From the NCBI RefSeq assembly GCF_013623905.1, contig NZ_JABKDD010000011.1, forward strand, positions 49,055-113,054: DNA of 64,000 nucleotides, written 5' to 3'. Of this stretch, positions 25,731 to 34,333 are shown piece by piece (the stretch's first letter is position 1; each line of letters starts with the position of its first letter). The notes beneath the pieces are model-generated. The model worked only from the letters and a program-made list of their open reading frames with translations. It searched no databases and had not been told where the DNA came from. The position numbers and the translations under genes were made by a program. The stretch is from Brevibacterium sediminis. GTDB taxonomy: Bacteria; Actinomycetota; Actinomycetes; Actinomycetales; Brevibacteriaceae.

Positions 25731-26429
25731 ATGGCGGAGCCGACAGAGACCGGACGGAAAGTGACGACCTCCGACAGAATCAAGGATCTCATCCTCTCCG
25801 ATGGTCTGCGTCCCGGAGACCTGCTGCCGACCGAAGGCGAACTGTGCACCCGCCTCGGCGTCTCGCGGTCGAATGTCCGGGAAGCCATCCGCAAACTCTC
25901 GACCCTCGACATCGTCGACGTCCGGCACGGCCATGGCACCTACGTCGGCGAGATGACGCTCGACGCCCTCGTCGAAGCCCTCGTCTTCCGAGGCGTCCTC
26001 AGCCCCGGCGACGACCTCGACGCACTGCGCGATGTCGTCGAAGTGCGCAAGGCCCTCGACCACGGAATGTCCGAACAGATCGTCCACGCCCTCAACGGCA
26101 CGGAGAATTCCGAGCTCAAGGACCTGGTCGACGAGATGACCGCGCTCGCCGCTGACGGCAAGACCTTCCCGCAGCAGGATCGCGCCTTCCACACGGGACT
26201 GCTCGCGAAGCTCGGAAACTCGCTCGTCGGCCAACTCGTCGCAGCGTTCTGGGACGTGCACACTGCCGTTCTGCCCAAACTCAATGTGGCCGTGGCCGCC
26301 GACCTGGAGCAGACCGCCCGCGCCCACGGCCTCATGCTCGAAGCGGCGGAATCCGGCGATGCCGAGGCCTTCCGCGCCGCGATCACCGCCCACTATGAGC
26401 CGATCATGCGCGCCCTCGAACAGAAGTGA
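25731..26429 (+). CDS. GntR/FadR-family transcriptional regulator
   Basis: A 232-residue regulator: N-terminal winged helix (DGLRPGDLLPTEGELCTRLG, SRSNVREAIRKLSTLDIVDV, RHGHGTYV) and C-terminal all-helical FCD domain (VVEVRKALDHGM, HTGLLAKLGNSLV). ATG 25731 has AGAAGG five bases upstream; GTG 25725 is the alternative. It sits before nagB and faces the nan operon, so it probably senses a sialic acid or amino-sugar phosphate as NanR-type regulators do. That ligand is inferred from context only. Confidence 0.88.
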   Translation: MAEPTETGRKVTTSDRIKDLILSDGLRPGDLLPTEGELCTRLGVSRSNVREAIRKLSTLDIVDVRHGHGTYVGEMTLDALVEALVFRGVLSPGDDLDALRDVVEVRKALDHGMSEQIVHALNGTENSELKDLVDEMTALAADGKTFPQQDRAFHTGLLAKLGNSLVGQLVAAFWDVHTAVLPKLNVAVAADLEQTARAHGLMLEAAESGDAEAFRAAITAHYEPIMRALEQK

Positions 26430-26505
26430 TTGACTGAAGAACAACGCCCACGCCGCCGATTGGGGCAGCGCCGAATTCAGACCGCAGAACGCTGAAGGAG
26501 ACCAC

Positions 26506-27288
26506 ATGGAAGTCGTCATCGCCGACGAATACACGCTGGCGGAGCTCGCCGCCGACGCGATCGAGGCGCTGCTGCGCACCGAGGCTGCACCGGTCATCGG
26601 GCTGGCGACCGGCTCGAGCCCGCTGCGCATCTACGATGAGCTGACCACCCGCCACAAGAACGAGGGTCTGTCCTTCGCCCGCGCGCAGGCGTTCATGCTC
26701 GACGAATACGTCGGAATCGCCGACGACCATCCGCAGCGCTATCGCAACGTCATCGACGCCGAGATCGCCACTCGCGTCGATTTCGCCGAGGGGGCCGTCC
26801 ACGGTCCCGAGGGATCCGCCGATGACCTGGCGGCTGCCTCGGCGGACTATGAACGGAAGATCGCCGAGGCGGGCGGGATCGACCTGCAGATCCTCGGGAT
26901 CGGCAGTGACGGTCACATCGCGTTCAACGAACCCGGATCATCCCTGGCCTCGCGGACACGGGTGAAATCCCTGACGCATCAGACCAGGCTCGACAATGCG
27001 CGGTTCTTCGACGGCGACGTCGAGCAGGTGCCGAAGCTGTGCCTGACCCAGGGGCTGGGCACGATCATGGAGGCGAAGCATATCGTGCTCGTCGCGACCG
27101 GAGGCAACAAGGCCGAGGCAGTGCATCAGATGGTCGAGGGGCCGATATCGGCGATGTGGCCCGCGACCGTGCTGCAGATGCACCCGCATGTCACTGTCAT
27201 GCTCGATGATGCGGCGGCGTCGAGGCTGCAGCTCGGCGACTATTACCGCCACGCGTACGAGAACAAGCCGGAGTGGCAGAGCCTCTGA
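26506..27288 (+). CDS. nagB: Glucosamine-6-phosphate deaminase
   Basis: A 260-residue enzyme converting glucosamine-6-phosphate to fructose-6-phosphate and ammonia. It shows GLATGSSPLRIYDEL (phosphate site), FMLDEYVGI with the catalytic Asp, and GIGSDGHIAFNEPGSSLASR with the catalytic His and Glu. The length matches NagB. It follows the GntR gene by 76 bases behind AAGGAGA. It completes the sialic acid route whose earlier steps (nanA, kinase, nanE) are encoded on the opposite strand; no nagA is in the window. Confidence 0.95.
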   Translation: MEVVIADEYTLAELAADAIEALLRTEAAPVIGLATGSSPLRIYDELTTRHKNEGLSFARAQAFMLDEYVGIADDHPQRYRNVIDAEIATRVDFAEGAVHGPEGSADDLAAASADYERKIAEAGGIDLQILGIGSDGHIAFNEPGSSLASRTRVKSLTHQTRLDNARFFDGDVEQVPKLCLTQGLGTIMEAKHIVLVATGGNKAEAVHQMVEGPISAMWPATVLQMHPHVTVMLDDAAASRLQLGDYYRHAYENKPEWQSL

Positions 27289-27295
27289 GCGCATT

Positions 27296-27411
27296 TGGCC
27301 TGGGCAGGCAGCTGGCGGGGCCTCGGAGCGAGACCAACCCGGGCGGGTAGCCGGTCAGCTCATCCCGGGCCGCTTACCTGCGAACTCAGCCCGGGCAGCT
27401 GAGTCGTGAAC
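27296..27411. repeat. Degenerate repeats between nagB and nanE
   Basis: GAACTCAGCCCGGGCAGCTGAGTC-type units recur imperfectly between the two convergent genes, with earlier drifted copies (AGCTCATCCCGGGC). The inverted AACTCAGC...GCTGAGT words could also fold as a hairpin. Confidence 0.45.
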
Positions 27412-28098
27412 TCAGCCCTCGACGGCCTCGGTGAACCACGAGGTGATCGTCGCGGGATGCGTGATCGCGGTGCCCACGACCACGGAGTGGGCGCCGGCTT
27501 CACGCGCGGCGGTGGCATGCAACGGGGTGTGGATGCGGCCTTCGGCGACGAGCAGCGCAGGCAGTTCCGCCGCGCGGATGGCACTGATGAGCTCGAGGTC
27601 GGGGCCTTCGGTGGCCGGTCGTTCTCCCGAGTACCCGGCCAAAGTCGTGCCGACGATGTCCGCTCCCGCATCTGCCGCTGCCTTTGCATCGTCAAGGCTG
27701 CCGCAATCGGCCATGACCAGGGCGTTTGTCTGCTCGTGGAGGCGTTTGACCGTCTCGGCCAGGCTCAGTCCGTCGGGCCGCTCCCGCCGCGTCCCATCGA
27801 GTGCGACGATGTGGGATCCGGCCAGAGCGACCGCATAGGCATGCTGGTACGTCGGCGTGATGACGACTCCGTCCTTGCCGTCCTTCCACAGCCCGATGAC
27901 CGGGACGTCGACGGCCGAGCGGGTTGCCTGAATGTCGCCGAGACCTTGCACTCGTACGGCTGATGCTCCTCCGCTGACCGCCGAGGCCGCCACCTGTGCC
28001 ATCGTCCTCGGATCGCGCATCGGCTCGCCCGGATAGGCCTGAGCGGAGACGATGAGCCGTCCCCGCAGCGCCTCGAGGATCTCGGTCTTCGACAGCAT
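27412..28098 (-). CDS. nanE: N-acetylmannosamine-6-phosphate 2-epimerase
   Basis: A 228-residue TIM-barrel enzyme that converts ManNAc-6-P to GlcNAc-6-P. Motifs: LIVSAQAYPGEPMRDP, GGASAVRVQGL, DVPVIGLWKDG, ALDGTRRERPDG, MADCGSLDDAKAA, GADIVGTTLAGYSG and EGRIHTPLHA, all typical of NanE. ATG 28098 (MLSKTEIL) has a GAAGGAGA site and shares one base with the stop codon of the upstream kinase gene, so the operon is tightly coupled. The frame is open further upstream to 28251, but that part overlaps the kinase and is unlike NanE. Confidence 0.93.
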   Translation of the reverse strand: MLSKTEILEALRGRLIVSAQAYPGEPMRDPRTMAQVAASAVSGGASAVRVQGLGDIQATRSAVDVPVIGLWKDGKDGVVITPTYQHAYAVALAGSHIVALDGTRRERPDGLSLAETVKRLHEQTNALVMADCGSLDDAKAAADAGADIVGTTLAGYSGERPATEGPDLELISAIRAAELPALLVAEGRIHTPLHATAAREAGAHSVVVGTAITHPATITSWFTEAVEG

Positions 28099-29315
28099 CA
28101 GTGAGTCTCCTTCTTCTGGCCAGGCGCGTCTTCCCAGAGGCCGGCAGCGCCGATGAGCGCGGCGTCCTGCCCCAATTCTGCCTTCACCAGCGGGGTTCCG
28201 GAGGCGGCGGGGATGAGTTCCGCGGCGAAAGCCTCGCGCAGAGGTGCCCACCAGGTCTCGTCCATATCGGCGAGTCCGCCGCCGATGACGACGAGCTCGG
28301 GGGAGAGCACGTTGACGATCCCACCGAGTGCCGAGCCGAGGGCACGCGCCCCGATGTCGAAGGCGCGAAGCGCCAGTTCATCTCCCGCCGAGGCGGCCGC
28401 CGCCAATTCTCGAGTGTTCGTTGGGACCGGCGCCAAGTTTGATGACGTTGCGGTCGCCGGGGAAGAAGCCGAAAAGGGGGAGCCGAACAGTGCCGTCGGA
28501 GCGGGAGTCGAATTGGGGGATTCGGACGATGTCTCCGATGCCGATTCGTGGGGCTGCCCTTGTGCTGCACGTTCCGATTGCACGAGGTCGGGCTCGCCGG
28601 ACACACGGGCCAGTCGCCGGTAGGTCTCGAGAATAGCCGGGCCCGAAGCGATGGCTTCGACGTGACCGGTGCCGCCGCACGGGCAGGCCAGTCCAGCCGC
28701 TGCCGCCGAGGGCACATGCCCGATATGACCGGCGGCAGAATTCCGGCCCGTCAGCAGGTGACCATCAGTGATGAACCCGCCGCCGATGCCAGTGCCCGCC
28801 GCGACGAGCAGCGAACTCCGAGTGCCGCTGGAGGCACCGGCGGCCGCCTCGCCGAGGGCATGAGCGTGCACATCGTTGACGACGCGCACGGGTAGGTCGG
28901 TGCGGGCGGAGAGTTCGGAGACCACGTCCGTTCCGGCCCATCCGGGCAGCGACTCCGTCGCCGAGACCACAGTCCCCGTCACAGGGTCGATGACCCCGGC
29001 CGCGCCGATGCCGATCCGCCATACGAAGTCGGAATCCGATCCGCCCCCGCCTCCGGATTCGGCGGCACTCGACGTGGACCCGACACCGTGCGAACCCGTC
29101 ACAGCACCACGCGAAGCGGACCCGGCGCCACGCGAACCCGACGTCTCCGCGATGACGGCGGCGGCCACCTCGGCGATGGTGTTAAGAACCGCCTGGGCAC
29201 CATCTGCCGCGGGCGTCGGCACGCTACGCACGTGCGCAAGTTCGCCGTCGATGACGGAGCCGGCACGGATCTTCGTGCCTCCGACATCGACGGCGACGGT
29301 GGCGGGCAGGGTCAC
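28098..29315 (-). CDS. ROK-family sugar kinase (probable N-acetylmannosamine kinase)
   Basis: A 405-residue ROK protein, about 100 longer than usual. ATP-binding VAVDVGGTKIRAG opens it; GIGIGAAGVID, VRVVNDVHAHALGE (catalytic Asp) and AAGTGIGGGFI follow. The zinc loop GHIGHVPSAAAAGLACPCGG continues TGHVEA, so the last conserved Cys is replaced by His. The extra length comes from two low-complexity insertions: residues about 59-96 (Gly/Ser/Ala) and 243-298 (Ser/Thr/Pro/Ala). GTG start, four-base overlap with nanA. Placement between nanA and nanE points to phosphorylation of N-acetylmannosamine. Confidence 0.85.
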   Translation of the reverse strand: MTLPATVAVDVGGTKIRAGSVIDGELAHVRSVPTPAADGAQAVLNTIAEVAAAVIAETSGSRGAGSASRGAVTGSHGVGSTSSAAESGGGGGSDSDFVWRIGIGAAGVIDPVTGTVVSATESLPGWAGTDVVSELSARTDLPVRVVNDVHAHALGEAAAGASSGTRSSLLVAAGTGIGGGFITDGHLLTGRNSAAGHIGHVPSAAAAGLACPCGGTGHVEAIASGPAILETYRRLARVSGEPDLVQSERAAQGQPHESASETSSESPNSTPAPTALFGSPFSASSPATATSSNLAPVPTNTRELAAAASAGDELALRAFDIGARALGSALGGIVNVLSPELVVIGGGLADMDETWWAPLREAFAAELIPAASGTPLVKAELGQDAALIGAAGLWEDAPGQKKETH

Positions 29316-30229
29316 AGCAGTCCTGCGGCGGTGACGATCTCGCGGACGCGCTCGGTCTCGTCGGCGTTGAGCGCTTCCATCGGCTCGGCCATCCGATTCG
29401 AGCCGATGACGCCCATGAGCTGCAGGGCGGTCTTGAACCCTCCGAGGCCGGCCGCACCAGCGGACACGCGTCCCGGGGTCGCTGCTCCGGTGATGTCGAA
29501 CAGCTCCGCCACGCGGTCCTGCTCGGCTGCCGCTGCCTGCCAGTCGCCGGCCCTCGCGGCATCATAGATGCGCACATATCCGGCGGGGTCGACGTTGCCG
29601 AGCCCGGGGACGATGCCCGCCGCGCCGCCGAGCATCGCACCGTCGGTGACCACCTCGTGGCCGGTGAAGACGGTGAAGTCCGGCAGGTGCTTCGTCGCGA
29701 GCAGCAGACGGCGGAAGCCGACATCGTCGCCGGAGGAGTCCTTGACTCCGGCGATGACACCCTCCTCGGCGAGGCGGACGAGGACGTCGAGCGGCATCTT
29801 CCTATGCGTGCGCACCGGCACGTCATAGGCGAACAGGGGCACGCTGATATGGGCGGCGACGGCTCGGAGGTGGCGCTCCACCTCGGCGGCATCGGACAGT
29901 GCATAGAACGGCGTGGTCACGACGGCTGCGTCACCGCCGATGGCCAGCAGACGGTCGGCCTCTTCGAGGACCCGGGTCGTCGTCTGCTCGCTGATGCCCA
30001 CGAGGACGGGCACCCGGCCGGCGGCGGCCTCGATCGCGGTGGAGAGGACGAGGTCGCGCTCGGCGTTCGTCAGGTACGGGACCTCGCCGGAGGACCCGAG
30101 CACGAAGATTCCGTGCACACCGCCGGCGACGAGGTGGTCGACGAGGGCGGCGATGCCCGCCCGGTCGATCTCGCCGGATTCCGTGCGCGGAGTCAGCAGC
30201 GGCGGGATGATTCCGTGGAAGTCAGTCAT
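29312..30229 (-). CDS. nanA: N-acetylneuraminate lyase-type aldolase (DapA/NanA family)
   Basis: A 305-residue TIM-barrel aldolase. GVHGIFVLGSSGEVPYLT is the substrate-binding loop, PLFAYDVPVRTH carries the catalytic Tyr, and VIAGVKDSSGD the Schiff-base Lys. The family also includes dihydrodipicolinate synthase and other keto-acid aldolases; the flanking kinase, epimerase and transporter make sialic acid lyase the best call. ATG 30229 (MTDFHGI) is chosen over 30259, which would overlap the transporter gene. Product pyruvate and ManNAc feed the next genes. Confidence 0.85.
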   Translation of the reverse strand: MTDFHGIIPPLLTPRTESGEIDRAGIAALVDHLVAGGVHGIFVLGSSGEVPYLTNAERDLVLSTAIEAAAGRVPVLVGISEQTTTRVLEEADRLLAIGGDAAVVTTPFYALSDAAEVERHLRAVAAHISVPLFAYDVPVRTHRKMPLDVLVRLAEEGVIAGVKDSSGDDVGFRRLLLATKHLPDFTVFTGHEVVTDGAMLGGAAGIVPGLGNVDPAGYVRIYDAARAGDWQAAAAEQDRVAELFDITGAATPGRVSAGAAGLGGFKTALQLMGVIGSNRMAEPMEALNADETERVREIVTAAGLL

Positions 30230-30239
30230 GGTCGTGTCC

Positions 30240-31904
30240 TTACTTGTCGTACTTCTCATTGCTCGCCGAGGCGGCCCCGGAGTCGGCCGGAGCCGATCCG
30301 ATCGTCGGGGCAGAGTCGGCGGAGATTGCGGGGGAGGAAGCCACGGATGCGGCAGGCTCCCGGGCAGGTTCGGTGGGGACTCGGCGAGTGTAGGCCGAGC
30401 GCTTTCCGTAGATCGTCAGCGGCAGCACATCGTGGTCGCCGCGGCCGCGCTGCATCGCTCCGGTGAGCAGGGAGATGAGGTAGCCGAAGACCATGGCGCC
30501 GATGAACGCGACGGTGGAGACCGCGAACGGTGTGAGTCCGGCCTGCTCCTGGACGACCCAGGCCAGTGCGGCACCGAGCAGGAGGCCGGCGAGCACTCCC
30601 GAGGTGTTCGCCCGCTTCGTGAAGATACCGAGGGCGAAGACGCCGGCCAGTGGGACGCCGAAGAGTCCGGTGATCGAGAGGAACAGGTCCCAGGTCTGGG
30701 CCTGATCGGTCGCCGAGAGGTAGAGCGCAACCCCGACGGACAGGGCACCGACGATGACGATGACGGCGCGGGAGAAGCCGACTCCCGTGCGGGGCCGGCC
30801 GTCCTTGGGCGGGAAGAAGCGGTCGCGGATGTCGACGGTCACGCAGGCCGAGATCGAGTTGAGGCTCGAGGAGATCGTCGACTGCGCGGCAGCGAAGATC
30901 GCGGCGATGAGCAGACCCGAGACACCGGCCGGCAGAGCGGTGACCGCAAAGTACGGCACGAGCGCCGAGGTGTTGAAGCCCTCCGGCAGGGCCTCCGAGC
31001 GCTGGTAGAAGCTGTAGAGCACGGTGCCGATGCCATAGAACAGCGGGATCGTCAGCAGGGCGAGGAAGCCGTTGACGATGAGCGAACAGGCCGTCGACTT
31101 CGGCGAATCCGTGGTCTGGTAGCGCTGGACGACGTCCTGGCTGGCCGTGTACTGGTGCAGGTTGTTGAAGACCGAACCGAGGAAGACGATCGGGATGGCC
31201 GCTGCCGCTCCGCCGAACTTCCAGTTGTCGGCAGAGATGAACTTGTCATCGGCCGCGGCGTCGGCGGCGACCGTGACGAGACCTCCGTCGATGGCCATGA
31301 CGCCGAAGACGAGGATGACCGCAGCACCCACGAGGAGGATGATGCCCTGGACGACATCGGACCAGATGACGCCCTCGATTCCGCCGAGGAAGGTGTAGAC
31401 GACCGAGAGCACGCCGACGGCTCCGGCGACGAGCGCCGGGTTGATGTCGGTGACCGAACTGATGGCCAGTGTCGGCAGGTAGATGACGATGGCGACGCGG
31501 CCGATGTGGAAGAGGACGAAGAGAACCGAGCCGAGCACGCGGATGCTCGGGCCGAAGCGTTCCTCGAGGTACTCGTACGCCGTGGTGACGTCGAGCTTGC
31601 GGAAGAACGGGATGTAGAAGAGCACGAGCAGCGGGACGATCGCGAAGATCGCGATATTGCCGGCTGCATAGGACCAGTCGGCGAGGAAGGCCTGCTCGGG
31701 CGTGGACATATACGTGATCGCCGACAGCGTCGTCGCGTAGATGGAGAAGCCCGCCGCCCAGGCAGGGATCCGCCCGCTGGCCTTGAAGAACTCCTCTGTT
31801 CCTCCGCTTGCTCTCTTGGTGAACCAGACTCCGATGCCGAGGGTGGCCAAGAGGCAGATGATGATCACGGCCCAGTTGAGGCCGCCGAGTCCCGGAGCGT
31901 CCAT
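30240..31904 (-). CDS. Sodium:solute symporter (SSS), probable sialic acid importer
   Basis: A 554-residue membrane protein with about 13 hydrophobic segments. SSS-family blocks include GGTEEFFKASGRIPAWAAGF, the Ser/Thr-rich first helix (TTLSAITYMSTPEQAF), LGGIEGVIWSDVVQGI and FAAAQSTISSSLNSISACVT with sodium-site Ser/Thr. The C-terminal about 80 residues are Ala/Ser/Pro-rich. It is the first gene of the nan operon, 10 bases before nanA, so it most likely imports N-acetylneuraminate with sodium; SiaT-type SSS carriers are known elsewhere. Confidence 0.87.
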   Translation of the reverse strand: MDAPGLGGLNWAVIIICLLATLGIGVWFTKRASGGTEEFFKASGRIPAWAAGFSIYATTLSAITYMSTPEQAFLADWSYAAGNIAIFAIVPLLVLFYIPFFRKLDVTTAYEYLEERFGPSIRVLGSVLFVLFHIGRVAIVIYLPTLAISSVTDINPALVAGAVGVLSVVYTFLGGIEGVIWSDVVQGIILLVGAAVILVFGVMAIDGGLVTVAADAAADDKFISADNWKFGGAAAAIPIVFLGSVFNNLHQYTASQDVVQRYQTTDSPKSTACSLIVNGFLALLTIPLFYGIGTVLYSFYQRSEALPEGFNTSALVPYFAVTALPAGVSGLLIAAIFAAAQSTISSSLNSISACVTVDIRDRFFPPKDGRPRTGVGFSRAVIVIVGALSVGVALYLSATDQAQTWDLFLSITGLFGVPLAGVFALGIFTKRANTSGVLAGLLLGAALAWVVQEQAGLTPFAVSTVAFIGAMVFGYLISLLTGAMQRGRGDHDVLPLTIYGKRSAYTRRVPTEPAREPAASVASSPAISADSAPTIGSAPADSGAASASNEKYDK

Positions 31905-32224
31905 GCTCCCTCCTCACGTGGATGAACGTAGGGGACCGGCGCGGGCGTGAGTGCGAGCGGAAGTCCCATCTGACATAGAAGACCAACACGTAAGACGTAT
32001 GATGTCCTATGTTGTGAATGTACGGGAATGTGCGGCACGGCACAACCCGGCAGACGGCGGGTGTGATATCTGCGCAGGTGAGGGTGGGTGGATCATGTGG
32101 GGCCGACGACAATCGGGCGCCGCTTATTGAACACTCTTTCAGTTTCCAATACATTCGGTGAAAGACGATGACGTGCAGCAGTCGTGCTGTGAGCCGATTC
32201 CATGGCCGAATACGAGGAGACGCG
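31905..32224. other. Divergent gap before the nan operon
   Basis: About 320 bases, AT-richer in 31960-32030, with no credible gene. It should contain the nan operon promoter and the candidate GntR site. Confidence 0.5.
31967..32006. promoter_or_regulatory. Candidate GntR operator of the nan operon
   Basis: CATCTGA (31967-31973) and AGACGTAT (31993-32000), followed by GATGTC, lie 63-96 bases before the transporter start. Both words also precede the GntR gene. Confidence 0.35.
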
Positions 32225-33112
32225 GTGCCCGACCAGCAACCACTTGACGGAGTCACGGTGATCAGTCTCGCCGTGAACCTGCCCGGCCCCTTGGCCGCCG
32301 CCCGATTGAGCGCACTGGGAGCCGAGGTCATCAAGGTCGAACCGCTCACCGGCGACCCTCTCGATGCCGCTGTGCCCGAGTACTACCGAGAACTGACCGT
32401 CGGTCAGGACATCCGCAGAATCGACCTCAAGGATCCTGCCGGCAGGGCAGTGCTCGAGGCCCTCGCCGCCGATGCCCAGGTGCTGCTGACGGCGATGAGG
32501 CCGCGGGCGGCGGCCGCTCTCGGCCTGCCGGAGCTCGTCGAAGAGCATGGACTTGTCCATGTCGAGATCGTCGGCTTTGCCGGAGACCGCGCCGATATGC
32601 CCGGCCACGACCTCACCTATCAGGCAGCACACTCCACACTCGTACCTGGCACGATGCCGACCGTGCCCATCGCCGACGTCCTCGGCGGCGAACACGCCGC
32701 CCTCGAGGCGCTCGCCGGTCTGCGCCAGAAGGAGCAGCTGGGTGCCGCCGGCGGCATCGTTAAGCGGATCGTCCTCGATGATGCTGCCGCATGGGCGGCA
32801 GGACCGGCACGGCACGGTCTGAGTTCACCCGGGGGCCACCTCGGCGGGGGATCGCCGTTCTATCGGACCTACCCGACGTCCGATGGGCACATCGCCGTCG
32901 CCTGCCTCGAGCCCCATTTTGCGAAGGCGTTGGCCGCGCACATCGGCACCGAGGCGGCCGTGCTCGAGCGAACCTTCGCCGAGAAGCCGACCGCGCACTG
33001 GGTGGATTTCGCTGCAGAGCACGACCTGCCGATCGAACGAGTCGCGCTCGGTTCCGGTCAGAATCCAGGTCGCTATCGGACACATTCGGTGAACAGGAAT
33101 ATCCGATGCTGA
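32225..33112 (+). CDS. CaiB/BaiF-type CoA-transferase, 3'-truncated
   Basis: About 295 residues of a class III CoA-transferase: LAVNLPGPLAAARLSALGAE, VIKVEPLTGDPLD, then VPIADVLGGEHAALEALAGL, which holds the catalytic Asp, and GGGSPFYRTYPTSDGHIAVA. GTG 32225 has GAGGAGA upstream. Full members are about 360-400 residues; here the frame ends in unrelated residues (NPGRYRTHSVNRNIRC) encoded by repeat DNA. I think the 3' end was lost to an insertion, and activity is doubtful. The original substrate is unknown (alpha-methylacyl-CoA racemase and L-carnitine CoA-transferase are relatives). Confidence 0.75.
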   Translation: MPDQQPLDGVTVISLAVNLPGPLAAARLSALGAEVIKVEPLTGDPLDAAVPEYYRELTVGQDIRRIDLKDPAGRAVLEALAADAQVLLTAMRPRAAAALGLPELVEEHGLVHVEIVGFAGDRADMPGHDLTYQAAHSTLVPGTMPTVPIADVLGGEHAALEALAGLRQKEQLGAAGGIVKRIVLDDAAAWAAGPARHGLSSPGGHLGGGSPFYRTYPTSDGHIAVACLEPHFAKALAAHIGTEAAVLERTFAEKPTAHWVDFAAEHDLPIERVALGSGQNPGRYRTHSVNRNIRC

Positions 33113-33153
33113 CCTAGACTCGAGTGCTGGTGTCCGATGGTGACCTGTAGTCG
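33068..33153. repeat. Insertion-like inverted and direct repeats
   Basis: GGTCGCTATCGGACA (33068-33082) is an inverted copy, 13 of 15 bases, of TGTCCGATGGTGACC (33131-33145). A third copy, TCCGATGCTGACC, lies at 33102-33114 in direct orientation. The cluster has the look of IS ends left after loss of the transposase, and it marks the break in the CaiB-type gene. The IS family is not identified. Confidence 0.6.
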
Positions 33154-33253
33154 GGATGTGCGGTCGAATGCGACGAGGAAGTCTCAGCTCGACAAATCCC
33201 ACCTGTATGCCCCCTCAAGACCGAGCATTCGCGCGTGTGGGAAGATTGAGGGC

Positions 33254-34333
33254 GTGTCGAAAGTACTTGAGATCCTGACCCCGGAGGGCCTTCCGCCGCT
33301 GGCCGAAAAGCCCGGTGTCTCCTTCATCATGCCGGTCCTCAACGAGGCCGAACACATCGAGCAGGCGATCACCACGATTCTTGCGCAGGAGTATGACGGG
33401 GACAAGGAGATCGTCCTCGCCCTCGGTCCCTCGACCGACGATACGAACGCCATCATCGAGTCGATGGCCGCGCGTGATCCGCGGATCCAGACTGTCGACA
33501 ATCCGCGGGCCGCGACTCCGATCGGGCTCAACCTCGCCATCGCTGCGACCCGACACCCGGTGATCATCCGCGTCGACGCGCACTCCGGACTCGGCGCCGA
33601 CTACACCAGGCAGGCCATCGACACCCTGCGCGAGACGAAGGCCGCGAACTGCGGCGGGCTCATGCTCGCCCGCGGCAAGACCTCCTTCCAGAAGGCCGTG
33701 GCACGGGCATACATGTCCCCGGTCGGCCTCGGCGGTCCCGCCTACCACTCCGGCGACGAGGCGCAGGAAGCCGAATCGGCCTACCTCGGGGTCTACCGTC
33801 GGGAAGTGTTCGACCACCTCGGCGGATTCGACGAAGGCATCAAACGCGGTCAGGACTGGGAACTCAACCTGCGCATCCGCTCCGCCGGCGGCCGCATCTG
33901 GTTCAACCCGGACATGGAAGTCACGTACTGGCCGCGCGGCACCTGGTCGAAGATCGCGCAGCAGTTCTGGGCCACCGGAATCTGGCGGGCCGAACTCATC
34001 CGCCGCTACGGGTCGCAGAACTCCATCCGCTACTTCGCCCCTCCGCTGCTCGTGCTCGGCATGGGCGCGGCCGTGATCGAGACCCTGCTCCAACTGTCCG
34101 GATCGACGAAGCGGTGGCCGAAGTTCCTCCGCCGCTTCACCTCCCTCATCCACGTCCCCAGCTTCGGCTACATCGCCGGAATCCTGGCCACCGCCTCGGC
34201 GGCGAAGGACTGCGGACGACGCGAGCGATTCTGGTTCGGTATCGTCCTGCCGACCATGCACCTGTGCTGGGGCGCCGGGTTCCTCCGGGGACTCGTCACC
34301 GGAGCCGGAACGACGAAGGACAGCAGCCGATGA
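33254..34333 (+). CDS. Family 2 glycosyltransferase
   Basis: A 359-residue enzyme. GT-A features: FIMPVLNEAEHIEQAI, LALGPSTDDTNAII (nucleotide site), the metal-binding IIRVDAHSGL, acceptor region DHLGGFDEGIKRGQDWELNL with the ED-like catalytic residue, and hydrophobic C-terminal segments (LLVLGMGAAVIETLL; FGYIAGILATA) that tie it to the membrane. It resembles ExoA-like enzymes that extend polysaccharides. GTG 33254 starts just before the conserved part. It overlaps the next gene by four bases. The sugar is unknown. Confidence 0.87.
   Translation: MSKVLEILTPEGLPPLAEKPGVSFIMPVLNEAEHIEQAITTILAQEYDGDKEIVLALGPSTDDTNAIIESMAARDPRIQTVDNPRAATPIGLNLAIAATRHPVIIRVDAHSGLGADYTRQAIDTLRETKAANCGGLMLARGKTSFQKAVARAYMSPVGLGGPAYHSGDEAQEAESAYLGVYRREVFDHLGGFDEGIKRGQDWELNLRIRSAGGRIWFNPDMEVTYWPRGTWSKIAQQFWATGIWRAELIRRYGSQNSIRYFAPPLLVLGMGAAVIETLLQLSGSTKRWPKFLRRFTSLIHVPSFGYIAGILATASAAKDCGRRERFWFGIVLPTMHLCWGAGFLRGLVTGAGTTKDSSR

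Noticed and set aside
29913..31925. A 670-codon open frame on the plus strand opposite the nan operon
   Set aside because: It is antisense to nanA and the SSS transporter, which have clear family motifs. The product is Arg/Asp/Gly-rich, typical of shadow frames in high-GC DNA.
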